A DNA stretch of 8,380 bases from the NCBI GenBank assembly GCA_900754605.1, contig CAAEDK010000028.1:1-8380 (forward strand), read 5' to 3'. Numbering within the stretch: the first letter of the stretch is position 1; each line of letters starts with the position of its first letter. Source of the stretch: an uncultured Oscillospiraceae bacterium. Lineage in GTDB: Bacteria; Bacillota_A; Clostridia; Oscillospirales; Oscillospiraceae. The notes beneath the pieces were generated by a model. That model was not told the origin of the DNA and made no database searches. It saw only the letters and a list, made by a program, of their open reading frames with translations. Below are positions 1 to 6,644 of the stretch, in pieces. The position numbers and the translations under genes are program-made.

Positions 1-3000
1 GCACAGCAGGACCCTTCCTTTGCAGTCAATGTGGAGGCCCTTACCGCTGCCCAGCCCAAAGACCTGGATGCGTCGGAGATTGAGGTGCGCCTGGGCGCTA
101 CCTGGATCGACAAAGAGTACATCCAGCAGTTTATGTATGAGACCTTCGACACGCCGTTTTATCTCCAGCGCAATATCGAGGTCAACTATTCTTCTTTCAC
201 CGCTGAGTGGCAGATCACCGGCAAAAGCTCTGTAAGCCAGAACAATGTGGCAGCCTATACCACCTACGGAACCAGCCGTGCCAATGCCTACAAGATTCTG
301 GAGGACAGCCTGAACCTGCGGGATGTCCGTATCTACGACACCATAGAGGATGCAGACGGCAAAGAGCGCCGGGTGTTGAATGCCAAAGAGACCACCCTGG
401 CCGCCCAAAAGCAGCAAGCGATCCGGGACGCTTTCAAAGACTGGATTTGGAAAGACCCGGACCGCCGCCAAGCTCTGGTCCGCCAGTACAATGAGGAAAT
501 GAACTCCACCCGTCCCCGTGAATACGACGGCGGACACATTACTTTCGGTGGTATGAACCCGGCCATCACCTTGCGGGAACACCAGAAAAACGCTATCGCT
601 CATGTGCTGTACGGCGGCAATACGCTGCTGGCACACGAGGTAGGCGCTGGCAAAACCTTTGAAATGGTGGCTGCCGCCATGGAGAGTAAGCGCCTGGGCT
701 TGTGTCAGAAATCCCTCTTTGTGGTGCCGAACCATCTGACCGAACAATGGGCGTCGGAGTTTCTGCGGCTCTATCCTTCCGCCAACATTCTTGTCACCAC
801 CAAAAAGGACTTTGAGACCCACAACCGCAAGAAGTTCTGCGCCCGCATTGCCACCGGCGATTATGACGCCATCATCATGGGACACAGCCAGTTTGAGAAA
901 ATCCCCATCAGCCGAGAGCGTCAGGAACGGCTCCTTCAGGAGCAGATCGACGAGATCACCGAGGGCATTGCCGAGGTGAAGTACAGCGGCGGTGAGCGTT
1001 TCACGGTCAAGCAGTTGGAACGCACCAAGAAGTCCCTGGAAGCCCGGCTGGAGAAATTGCAGGCCGAGAGCCGCAAGGACGATGTGGTAACATTCGAGCA
1101 GTTGGGTGTGGACCGCCTGTTCGTCGATGAGGCGCATAACTATAAAAACCTGTTTTTATACACCAAGATGCGGAATGTGGCAGGTCTCTCCACAAGCGAT
1201 GCCCAAAAGTCCAGCGATATGTTTGCAAAGTGTCGCTATATGGATGAACTGACCGGAAACCGTGGTGTGATTTTCGCCACTGGCACCCCCGTATCGAACA
1301 GCATGACCGAACTTTACACCATGCAGCGGTATCTCCAGTATGACCGCCTGCAAGAGCTGAACATGACCCACTTCGACTGCTGGGCCAGCCGCTTCGGAGA
1401 AACCGTCACGGCGCTGGAGCTGGCACCGGAAGGCACCGGCTACCGGGCAAGAACGAGATTCAGCAAGTTTTTCAACCTCCCGGAGCTGATGAACTTGTTC
1501 CGTGAAGTTGCCGACATCAAAACCGCCGATCAGCTGAACTTGCCCACCCCGGAGGTGGAATACCACAACATCGTGGCCCAGCCTACTGAACACCAAAAAG
1601 AGATGGTGCAGGTTCTCTCCGAGCGCGCCTCCAGGGTACACAGCGGCAGCGTTGACCCCTCAGAGGACAATATGCTCAAGATTACCGGCGATGGCCGCAA
1701 GCTGGGTCTGGACCAGCGTATCATCAACCAGCTGCTGCCGGATGAACCCGGCACCAAGGTCAATCAGTGTGTGGGGAATATCATGCAGATCTGGCGGGAC
1801 GGCGAGGCTGACAAGCTGACCCAGCTGGTATTCTGCGACATTTCCACGCCCCAGGCAGCTCCCTCCAAAAAGGCAGCCAAACAGCTGGACAATCCGCTGC
1901 TTCACGGGTTGGAAGAAGCAATCCCACTGGATGAACCGGAGCCTGCCTTTACCATCTATGAGGACATCCGCCAGAAGCTCATCGCCCAGGGAATGCCCGC
2001 CGAGCAGATTGCTTTTATCCACGAAGCCAAGACCGAGGTGCAGAAGAAAGAACTGTTTTCCAAGGTTCGCACTGGGCAGGTGCGCGTCCTGCTGGGCAGC
2101 ACCTCCAAAATGGGCGCTGGCACCAATGTGCAGGACCGGCTTGTGGGGCTCCATGACCTGGATTGTCCGTGGCGTCCGGGAGACCTTGCCCAGCGCAAGG
2201 GCCGTATCGAGCGCCAGGGCAACCAGAATCCGCTGGTCCATGTGTACCGCTATGTTACCGAGGGAACTTTCGATGCCTACCTGTGGCAGACGGTGGAGAA
2301 CAAACAGAAATTCATTTCGCAAATCATGACCAGCAAAAGCCCGGTCCGCTCCTGCGATGATGTGGACGAAACGGCGCTGTCCTTTGCCGAGATCAAGGCC
2401 CTGTGCGCCGGAGACCCCCGTATCAAGGAGCGCATGGATTTGGATGTGGAGGTTGCGCGTCTGAAGCTGATGAAAGCTGACCATCAGAGCAAGCAGTACC
2501 GCCTGGAGGATCAGTTGCTCAAATACTTCCCCCAGGAAATCGAAACTAACAAGGGGTTTATTAAAGGCTTTGAAGCGGATCTGGAGACCCTGGCCGCCCA
2601 TCCTCACCCGGAGGATGGCTTTGCTGGAATGGAGATCCGGGGCGATGTGCTGACTGACAAAGAAAACGCCGGTGCAGCCTTGCTGGACGCCTGTAAGGAG
2701 GTCAAAGGCTCCGAACCGGTGCAGATCGGCAGCTATCGGGGCTTTACTATGTCCGTGGAGTTTTCCGCTTGGAAACAGGAATATACGCTCCTGTTGAAAG
2801 GCCAGATGACCCACCGGGCAAGCCTCGGCACAGACCCGCGCGGAAACCTCACCCGTATCGACAATGCACTGGCTCAAATGCCTCAGCGTTTGGAAGCCGT
2901 GAAAAACCAGCTGGACAACCTTTACCAACAGCAGGCCGCAGCCAAAGAGGAAATCGGAAAGCCGTTTCCCTTTGAGGATGATCTGCGAGTCAAGTCCGCC

Positions 3001-3168
3001 CGTCTGGTGGAACTGGACACGCTGCTGAACATTGACGGCAAGGGCCATGCCCAGCCGGAAACTGTGGTTGCCAAGAGCGCACGGCCTTCGGTGCTGGACA
3101 GCTTGAAGCGCCCGGTGCCACCCCGTAGCCCTGAAAAGAAACCGAAACAACATGAGGAGGTGCGATAA
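1..3168 (+). CDS. SNF2-like DEAD/DEAH helicase of ICE (C-terminal 1055 aa; 5' end outside window)
   Basis: This is a large ATP-dependent DNA helicase or translocase of superfamily 2, of the kind found in Tn1549/CTn4-like conjugative elements and related to the COG4646 methylase/helicase (DarB-like) proteins. The frame is open from base 1, so the gene is cut by the window edge; the GTG at 31 is not a credible start. Counting from the first codon in the window, the helicase motifs are Walker A GAGKT (215-219), the DEAH box in VDEAH (376-379), ATGTP as motif III (426-430), MGAGT as motif V (704-708) and QRKGRIERQG as motif VI (731-740). A charged, probably helical region follows from about 780 to 960. 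Family members often carry an N6-adenine methylase domain upstream, which cannot be seen here. All helicase motifs are intact, so the enzyme is probably active. The next gene starts one base after its stop, and that gene's ribosome binding site lies in the last codons of this one. The substrate is not shown by the sequence; a role in processing or protecting transferred DNA is inferred. Confidence 0.93.
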   Translation, partial: AQQDPSFAVNVEALTAAQPKDLDASEIEVRLGATWIDKEYIQQFMYETFDTPFYLQRNIEVNYSSFTAEWQITGKSSVSQNNVAAYTTYGTSRANAYKILEDSLNLRDVRIYDTIEDADGKERRVLNAKETTLAAQKQQAIRDAFKDWIWKDPDRRQALVRQYNEEMNSTRPREYDGGHITFGGMNPAITLREHQKNAIAHVLYGGNTLLAHEVGAGKTFEMVAAAMESKRLGLCQKSLFVVPNHLTEQWASEFLRLYPSANILVTTKKDFETHNRKKFCARIATGDYDAIIMGHSQFEKIPISRERQERLLQEQIDEITEGIAEVKYSGGERFTVKQLERTKKSLEARLEKLQAESRKDDVVTFEQLGVDRLFVDEAHNYKNLFLYTKMRNVAGLSTSDAQKSSDMFAKCRYMDELTGNRGVIFATGTPVSNSMTELYTMQRYLQYDRLQELNMTHFDCWASRFGETVTALELAPEGTGYRARTRFSKFFNLPELMNLFREVADIKTADQLNLPTPEVEYHNIVAQPTEHQKEMVQVLSERASRVHSGSVDPSEDNMLKITGDGRKLGLDQRIINQLLPDEPGTKVNQCVGNIMQIWRDGEADKLTQLVFCDISTPQAAPSKKAAKQLDNPLLHGLEEAIPLDEPEPAFTIYEDIRQKLIAQGMPAEQIAFIHEAKTEVQKKELFSKVRTGQVRVLLGSTSKMGAGTNVQDRLVGLHDLDCPWRPGDLAQRKGRIERQGNQNPLVHVYRYVTEGTFDAYLWQTVENKQKFISQIMTSKSPVRSCDDVDETALSFAEIKALCAGDPRIKERMDLDVEVARLKLMKADHQSKQYRLEDQLLKYFPQEIETNKGFIKGFEADLETLAAHPHPEDGFAGMEIRGDVLTDKENAGAALLDACKEVKGSEPVQIGSYRGFTMSVEFSAWKQEYTLLLKGQMTHRASLGTDPRGNLTRIDNALAQMPQRLEAVKNQLDNLYQQQAAAKEEIGKPFPFEDDLRVKSARLVELDTLLNIDGKGHAQPETVVAKSARPSVLDSLKRPVPPRSPEKKPKQHEEVR

Positions 3169-3169
3169 C

Positions 3170-3976
3170 ATGAATACCAACGATCTGAATACGGCCCTTT
3201 ATGAGAAGATGGCCGCTGAACAGGACAAATACCGGGACTGGCTGAAAAGCCAGCCCCCGGAGGAAATCCTGCACCATACCTATGAGTACACCGTCCGGGA
3301 GGACATTGTGATGGCGATGGAGGACTTGGAGCTGACCGATGCCCAGGCCCAGGCGCTTTTGGATTCGCCTACACCGCTGGCCGATGTGTACCGTCACTTT
3401 GAGAAGCTGGAGACCGGCTACATGGATGTGATCCGGGACAGCATTGAAAACCGAGCGGATGATGTGTGTAAGGTTTTGGAAGAACAGCGGTCCATCCCTC
3501 TCTATCTCCATTCTGCCGCCTATGCGTCCCAGCATGGGGAGATGGCACAATATAACCGCTCTTATCAGGCAAACTTTGACTGTAAAGAGGCCATTGAACA
3601 CGCCATCAGCGCCCACTATGCGGATAACCGACTGGATACGGAGTCTGCGGTTAAGGCGGTGCTGGAAAAGTTCGGGTCGGAACGAGTACAGTTCATCCTT
3701 GCCAACACCATCCAGCATAAGGACAGCGACGGTCGCGTTTCCCGTGACAACAAAGCCTGGGCAAAGACCATTCCCATGCCGGAGGACAGCGGCACTTCGC
3801 GCCACTGTGCTTATCTGGTTGTGGATGAGGTCAATCTTGGTCTGACCGATCTGTTTACACGGCAGGCACGAAAAACGCTTCAGGAACCGGAGAAAGGCTC
3901 TGTCTTGCAAAAGCTCAAACAGGAGCCTACCACCCACAAGCCTGCTTTATCGAAGAAACAGGAGCCGGAACGATGA
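3170..3976 (+). CDS. DUF3848/DUF3849 domain protein
   Basis: This 268-residue protein has no known function. Its N-terminal half (about residues 5-95, from LYEKMAAEQ) looks like DUF3848 and its central part (about 105-205) like DUF3849, with the typical YASQHGE, CKEAIEHAI and RVQFILANTI blocks; the match is by recognition, not by a search. The C-terminal 50 residues are rich in Lys, Glu and Gln and look disordered. The ATG at 3170 is chosen over the in-frame ATG at 3152 because GAGGAGGTG (3154-3162) sits about 8 bases before it, and the earlier start would lie within that site. The gene is translationally coupled to the helicase upstream (1-base gap) and to mobC downstream (ATGA, 4-base overlap). 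These domains recur next to or fused with such helicases in Firmicutes ICEs, so a partner role in the same DNA-processing step is inferred. Confidence 0.85.
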   Translation: MNTNDLNTALYEKMAAEQDKYRDWLKSQPPEEILHHTYEYTVREDIVMAMEDLELTDAQAQALLDSPTPLADVYRHFEKLETGYMDVIRDSIENRADDVCKVLEEQRSIPLYLHSAAYASQHGEMAQYNRSYQANFDCKEAIEHAISAHYADNRLDTESAVKAVLEKFGSERVQFILANTIQHKDSDGRVSRDNKAWAKTIPMPEDSGTSRHCAYLVVDEVNLGLTDLFTRQARKTLQEPEKGSVLQKLKQEPTTHKPALSKKQEPER

Positions 3977-4317
3977 GCGCCAAAAAGCGTAAACGGGATG
4001 TGCCGGTCCTGTTTTGGGTTTCCGATGCGGAGATGGAAGCGATCCAGCAGAAAATGGCACAGTTCGGAACAAAAAACCTGAGCGCCTATCTGCGGAAGAT
4101 GGCTGTGGACGGCTATGTGGTACAGCTGGACTTGCCGGAGCTGAAGGAACTGGTATCCCTGTTGCGCCGAAGCAGCAATAACCTGAACCAGCTCACCCGA
4201 CGGGTACATGAAACGGGGCGGATTTATGATGCTGACCTGGAGGATATAGCCCAACGGCAGGAGCAGGTATGGGAGGGCGTGAAAGAAATCCTAACCCAGC
4301 TTTCCAGGCTTTCGTAA
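3973..4317 (+). CDS. mobC: MobC-like relaxosome accessory protein
   Basis: This 114-residue protein resembles plasmid/ICE MobC relaxosome proteins, which bind oriT and help the relaxase open and nick the DNA. The first residues are very basic (KKRKR). Residues 11-55 fit a ribbon-helix-helix DNA-binding fold, with a strand at VLFWVS and helices at DAEMEAIQQKMAQ and LSAYLRKMAV. The MobC signature follows at about 60-105, including SSNNLNQLTRRV and a DLEDI segment. Its ATG overlaps the stop of the DUF3848/DUF3849 gene by 4 bases, and it is the last gene of its operon, followed by a terminator. In related elements the relaxase gene usually lies close downstream; here it is about 3.5 kb away, with accessory genes between. 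Family assignment is confident, oriT binding is inferred. Confidence 0.9.
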   Translation: MSAKKRKRDVPVLFWVSDAEMEAIQQKMAQFGTKNLSAYLRKMAVDGYVVQLDLPELKELVSLLRRSSNNLNQLTRRVHETGRIYDADLEDIAQRQEQVWEGVKEILTQLSRLS

Positions 4318-4338
4318 CAGGGATATATGCCCCAACTG

Positions 4339-4390
4339 CGGAGGGAGGAACGGCGTTCTTTTCGCCGCGCCTTCCTCCGTTTTTTCTTTT
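4339..4390 (+). terminator. Intrinsic terminator of the helicase-mobC operon
   Basis: A 17-base left arm (4339-4355) and right arm (4363-4379) pair with one G-U wobble and one 2-base internal mismatch around a 7-base loop. An unbroken run of six T (4380-4385) follows, then CTTTT. The hairpin begins 21 bases after the mobC stop and so closes the leftmost operon. Confidence 0.88.
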
Positions 4391-4400
4391 GCCCATATCC

Positions 4401-4429
4401 TTGTCTTTTTGAAATGTTGGAAGGATAAT
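4401..4429 (+). promoter_or_regulatory. Sigma-A-type promoter for the 4470-5083 operon, within a palindrome
   Basis: TTGTCT (4401-4406) and GATAAT (4424-4429) are separated by exactly 17 bases and match the -35 and -10 consensus at 4/6 and 5/6 positions. The start of transcription would be near 4436, ahead of the ribosome binding site AAAGGAG (4453-4459). A perfect 7-base inverted repeat, CCCATAT (4392-4398) and ATATGGG (4428-4434), brackets the promoter, which suggests repressor control; that part is inference. Confidence 0.6.
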
Positions 4430-4469
4430 ATGGGTAGAAAACAGATTGCCGCAAAGGAGTTGAGAATAG

Positions 4470-4775
4470 ATGAAAACCTTTGAGAAGGTGTTGGAGATTT
4501 TTCGTGAGTATTTGGACTGTGATCTAGAGGAAGAAGTCCTCCCTTGTCGAGAAGGTTATCTCCGCGTCACATGGAATGGAGATTCCCGCTACTGTGTGGA
4601 TGGACTTCTCAGCCGGACACCGGACGAACTATTCGAGGTGCTGTTATCTGATTATCGCAGCTATGAGGAACTGCGGCTAACCAAAGGATGCCGAGAAGTG
4701 ACGGAAGAAGATGAAAGACAGGCAGAAATTCTCTGTCAGAGCTTTCGGGAACGATGGAAGGAGGAAGAAAAATGA
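4470..4775 (+). CDS. Small acidic protein of unknown function, ICE-associated
   Basis: I do not recognise a named domain in this 101-residue protein. It is soluble, with no signal peptide or membrane segment. An acidic amphipathic N-terminus (about residues 1-25, with DLEEE) is followed by a short strand-like stretch (LRVTWNG, 31-37) and by a charged helical C-terminus ending in KEEEK. Three of its four cysteines lie in CREGY, YCVDG and GCREV, with no CxxC pair, so zinc binding is not suggested. The ATG at 4470 has AAAGGAG (4453-4459) 10 bases upstream. Its stop overlaps the start of the membrane protein gene by 4 bases (ATGA), so the two are co-translated from the promoter at 4401-4429. It is likely a conserved backbone gene, because it pairs with a CD1845-type gene; its role is unknown. 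Confidence 0.78.
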   Translation: MKTFEKVLEIFREYLDCDLEEEVLPCREGYLRVTWNGDSRYCVDGLLSRTPDELFEVLLSDYRSYEELRLTKGCREVTEEDERQAEILCQSFRERWKEEEK

Positions 4776-5083
4776 GGGCGATCTGGTTCATTCTGAAACT
4801 GCCGTTGAAGATTTTAATGGCTCCGGTGATTCTGTCGCTGACCCTGTTCGTCTGGATTTGTGTGGGGATTGTCTATGTCTCCGGTTTGGTGCTGGGGCTT
4901 ATCAGCATGGTGGTTGCCCTGCTGGGTGTGGCAGTTCTGATTACTTACTCCTTGCAAAACGGCATTATCCTGCTGGTGATAGCATTTCTCATTAGTCCCT
5001 ATGGTTTGCCAATGGCTGCAATCTGGCTACTGGGCAAGGTACAGGACTTGAAGTTTATCATTCAAGATTTGGTTTATGGATAA
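4772..5083 (+). CDS. CD1845-family small membrane protein
   Basis: This 103-residue, very hydrophobic protein resembles the CD1845 family named from the CTn4 element of Clostridioides difficile, whose function is unknown. Three hydrophobic stretches can be seen, at about residues 17-38, 40-59 and 63-87, with the conserved-looking NGIILLVIAFLISPYGLP segment in the third. The short N-terminus carries Arg2 and Lys9/Lys13, and the tail after residue 89 is polar. The ATG at 4772 is preferred to the in-frame ATG at 4754, because AAGGAGG (4758-4764) stands 7 bases before the former. It overlaps the preceding stop by 4 bases. Its place beside transfer genes suggests a membrane-linked accessory role in conjugation or exclusion, but nothing in the sequence proves this. 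Confidence 0.83.
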   Translation: MRAIWFILKLPLKILMAPVILSLTLFVWICVGIVYVSGLVLGLISMVVALLGVAVLITYSLQNGIILLVIAFLISPYGLPMAAIWLLGKVQDLKFIIQDLVYG

Positions 5084-5087
5084 TATG

Positions 5088-5118
5088 AAAACCTCCGACG
5101 AATTTCGTCGGAGGTTTT
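5088..5118. terminator. Shared terminator hairpin between convergent genes
   Basis: A perfect 14-bp stem, 5088-5101 with 5105-5118, closes on a 3-base loop. The right arm ends in TTTT on the plus strand and the left arm gives TTTT on the minus strand, so the hairpin can end transcription from both sides. It lies 4 bases after the CD1845-type stop and overlaps the last bases of the XRE gene (stop at 5117-5119). Confidence 0.85.
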
Positions 5119-5356
5119 ATGGTTCTAGGTTATCTTCTTGAAAAAGCGGCGATGCAAAAAAGGTATCTATCCCAATCCCCATTCCTTGGCACATCTCATG
5201 AATGATCCGTAGCTTAACCGAATCATACGAGCAGTTGATGACATTTCCAATCGTAGACTTGGGAACACCGCTTTTCATATACAGTTGATATTGTGTCATT
5301 TTTCTTTCATCTAGTAATTCTAACAGACGTTTGCTTACCGCCTCGTTTAGCTTCAT
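5117..5356 (-). CDS. Small XRE/Cro-CI-type HTH transcriptional regulator
   Basis: This 79-residue protein is little more than one helix-turn-helix domain of the Cro/CI type. The pattern is clear: KRLLELLDERKMTQYQLYMKSG leads into the turn, GVPKSTIGNVI is the recognition helix region, and a conserved downstream helix (KLRIIHEMCQGMGI) precedes FF. There is no effector or dimerisation domain. The ATG at 5356 is chosen because AGGGGCGG (minus strand, 5372 to 5365) is 8 bases upstream; the in-frame GTG at 5365 would fall inside that site. It is transcribed away from the SLOG-like gene, and the intergenic region between them holds two spaced direct repeats that are likely operators. It probably represses itself and the divergent gene, which is inference. 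The surroundings are AT-richer than the transfer genes. Confidence 0.86.
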   Translation of the reverse strand: MKLNEAVSKRLLELLDERKMTQYQLYMKSGVPKSTIGNVINCSYDSVKLRIIHEMCQGMGIGIDTFFASPLFQEDNLEP

Positions 5357-5368
5357 TCTATACACCGC

Positions 5369-5434
5369 CCCTGTGACTGTACTATATTTAGTATATGGGC
5401 AGTTTTGCTAAAATTGGTCCCTGTACCTGTACTA
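5369..5434 (+). repeat. Pair of 16-bp direct repeats, 50 bp apart, between XRE and SLOG-like genes
   Basis: CCCTGTGACTGTACTA (5369-5384) and CCCTGTACCTGTACTA (5419-5434) differ at 2 of 16 positions, and their starts are exactly 50 bases apart, close to five helical turns. Each contains two CTGT units. The left copy overlaps the end of the XRE ribosome binding site and probable start of transcription. The right copy lies just upstream of a possible TATGAT -10 (5451-5456) for the SLOG-like gene. This is the usual arrangement of operators in a divergent regulator/target pair. An inverted TACTA/TAGTA motif (5380-5393) touches the left copy. Confidence 0.6.
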
Positions 5435-5476
5435 ATAGAGCTATTTGCAGTATGATGGTAATAGGGGTGCCATCGT

Positions 5477-5914
5477 ATGAACGTAACTTTTTGTGGCCAT
5501 TCGCAAATCACAAAGGCAGACAATATTGCGAATTGGCTTCGCAATGTAACACAAGACCTAATTGAGCAAGGAGCAACAACTTTTTATCTTGGAGGATATG
5601 GAGAGTTCGACAGTTTAGCAGCGTCTATTTTACGGGAACAAAAGAAAAAGTATCCGCAAATCGAGCTGGTTCTTGTATTGGCATATTTGAACACTGGCCG
5701 GGATGTTTCTGGCTATGACAGTACCGTGTATCCACCGCTGGAAAACGTACCGCGCCGTTTTTCGATTTCTCATAGAAATCGCTGGATGGTAGAGTCCGCC
5801 GATGTAGTGGTGGCCTATGTTCTCCATGATTGGGGCGGAGCAGCCACAACGTTACGGTGTGCCAAACAGAAAAAGAAGCAGATTATTTCATATCGTGATG
5901 AAATGGGCAGCTGA
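5477..5914 (+). CDS. Standalone SLOG-like (Rossmann-fold nucleotide-binding) protein
   Basis: This 145-residue single-domain protein looks like the SLOG superfamily (DprA/LOG, YpsA/DUF1273-like), whose members bind nucleotides or nucleotide-derived ligands. The evidence is the order of motifs: a first strand running into CGH (6-8), the glycine-rich loop GGYGEFD after a hydrophobic strand (39-45), a strand at ELVLVLAYL (63-71), the RNRWMVESADVVVAYV segment (100-115), and WGGAATTLRCAK (119-130) followed by KKKQII. There is no membrane segment and no effector domain. The ATG at 5477 has AGGGGTG (5463-5469) 7 bases upstream. It is divergent from the XRE gene and probably under its control. SLOG domains serve as ligand sensors in several bacterial defence systems, but here the ligand and role are unknown. 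The family call rests on motif recognition and is moderately secure. Confidence 0.72.
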   Translation: MNVTFCGHSQITKADNIANWLRNVTQDLIEQGATTFYLGGYGEFDSLAASILREQKKKYPQIELVLVLAYLNTGRDVSGYDSTVYPPLENVPRRFSISHRNRWMVESADVVVAYVLHDWGGAATTLRCAKQKKKQIISYRDEMGS

Positions 5915-5973
5915 GGTTGTCTATTTTGCTGCCACTTCATATTTCCAAAACTGTTGAACGTTAAGCTGTCGGT

Positions 5974-5991
5974 AAAATTATGCCGAATTTT
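5974..5991. promoter_or_regulatory. Upstream 6-6-6 palindrome, possible second AbiEi operator
   Basis: AAAATT (5974-5979) and AATTTT (5986-5991) form a perfect inverted repeat with a 6-base centre, just upstream of the abiE promoter. The half-site TAAAATT is one base from the TAATATT half-site in the larger palindrome at 6009-6032, and the spacer length is the same. AT-rich sequence makes a chance match possible. Confidence 0.35.
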
Positions 5992-5997
5992 CATCAC

Positions 5998-6026
5998 TTT
6001 ACTTTTGAACTAATATTGCTTATAAT
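5998..6026 (+). promoter_or_regulatory. Promoter of the abiE operon
   Basis: TTTACT (5998-6003) and a perfect TATAAT (6021-6026) are separated by 17 bases. Transcription would start near 6033, giving a leader of about 18 bases that contains the ribosome binding site AAAGGAAG (6036-6043). This placement argues for the GTG at 6051 as the antitoxin start. Confidence 0.72.
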
Positions 6027-6032
6027 ATTAGT
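6009..6032. promoter_or_regulatory. Operator-like palindrome over the abiE -10 box
   Basis: ACTAATATT (6009-6017) and AATATTAGT (6024-6032) are perfect 9-base inverted repeats around GCTTAT, and the palindrome covers the TATAAT box entirely. AbiEi antitoxins studied elsewhere repress their own operon by binding inverted repeats in the promoter with their winged-helix domain, so this is the best candidate AbiEi site. Binding itself is inferred. Confidence 0.6.
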
Positions 6033-6050
6033 GTGAAAGGAAGTGGTACG

Positions 6051-6644
6051 GTGGGACAATTTGAACAGCTGGATCAGCTGCTGGAAACACAGGATGGGAT
6101 GCTGCGAACAGCTCAAGTAGTATCTGCTGGTATTTCTAAGCCTGTTTTTTATGATTATGTGCACTCACGGGAATTGGAGCGGGTCGCGCATGGAATTTAT
6201 CTTTCCAAGGATGCCTGGGTCGATGCCATGTACTTACTTCATCTGCGGGTCGAACAGGCAGTGTTTTCCCATGAGACAGCTTTATTTTTTCACGATCTGA
6301 CAGACCGCGAGCCGCTGGAATATACGGTCACAGTCAAGACCGGATATAATCCCTCCAAGCTGAAAGCAGAGGGCGTACAGGTATTCACCATTAAGGCGGA
6401 ACTGCATGGGGTGGGCCTGACAACGGCTCAGACACCATTTGGGCATACAGTTCCTGTCTATGACCTGGAGCGCACCATCTGCGACCTGCTCCGCAGCAGG
6501 AACAACATGGAGATGCAGACTTTTCAAGGGGCATTAAAGATGTATGCCAGAAGAAAAGACAAAGACCTGCGGACATTGATGCGGTATGCCGGTATGTTCC
6601 GGGTAGAAAAAATTCTGCGGCAGTATTTGGAGGTGCTTTTATGA
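6051..6644 (+). CDS. abiEi: AbiEi-family antitoxin (type IV toxin-antitoxin)
   Basis: This 197-residue protein is the antitoxin and autorepressor of an AbiE system. In type IV systems it counters the toxin without binding it. Residues 8-50 form the typical winged helix-turn-helix (LETQDGMLRTAQVVSAGI, then LERVAHGIY). The rest is the AbiEi antitoxin domain, with HETALFFHDL, a strand-rich middle, and VYDLERTICDLLR (about 140-152). I start at GTG 6051, because AAAGGAAG (6036-6043) stands 7 bases upstream. The in-frame GTG at 6033 coincides with the expected transcription start and lacks a ribosome binding site. It overlaps the toxin gene by 4 bases (ATGA), which places the antitoxin first as usual. 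The palindrome at 6009-6032 is its likely binding site. Family assignment is confident. Confidence 0.9.
   Translation: MGQFEQLDQLLETQDGMLRTAQVVSAGISKPVFYDYVHSRELERVAHGIYLSKDAWVDAMYLLHLRVEQAVFSHETALFFHDLTDREPLEYTVTVKTGYNPSKLKAEGVQVFTIKAELHGVGLTTAQTPFGHTVPVYDLERTICDLLRSRNNMEMQTFQGALKMYARRKDKDLRTLMRYAGMFRVEKILRQYLEVLL

Noticed and set aside
1660..3180. A 506-codon open frame on the minus strand opposite the helicase gene.
   Set aside because: It lies wholly opposite a frame with intact helicase motifs and the strict C-terminal family pattern, has no convincing ribosome binding site, and its product resembles no known protein. GC-rich coding DNA often leaves such antisense frames open.
2990..3937. 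A 315-codon minus-strand frame opposite the DUF3848/DUF3849 gene.
   Set aside because: It is a shadow of a coupled, well-supported gene and spans the end of the helicase gene; no ribosome binding site or domain was seen.
5899..5938. Imperfect hairpin over the stop of the SLOG-like gene (GGCAGC 5906-5911 with GCTGCC 5928-5933).
   Set aside because: The stem core is only 6 bp with a long loop, and no T-run follows, so I cannot call it a terminator.
6033..6050. Start of the antitoxin at GTG 6033.
   Set aside because: It coincides with the expected transcription start, has no ribosome binding site, and the GTG at 6051 has a well-placed AAAGGAAG.
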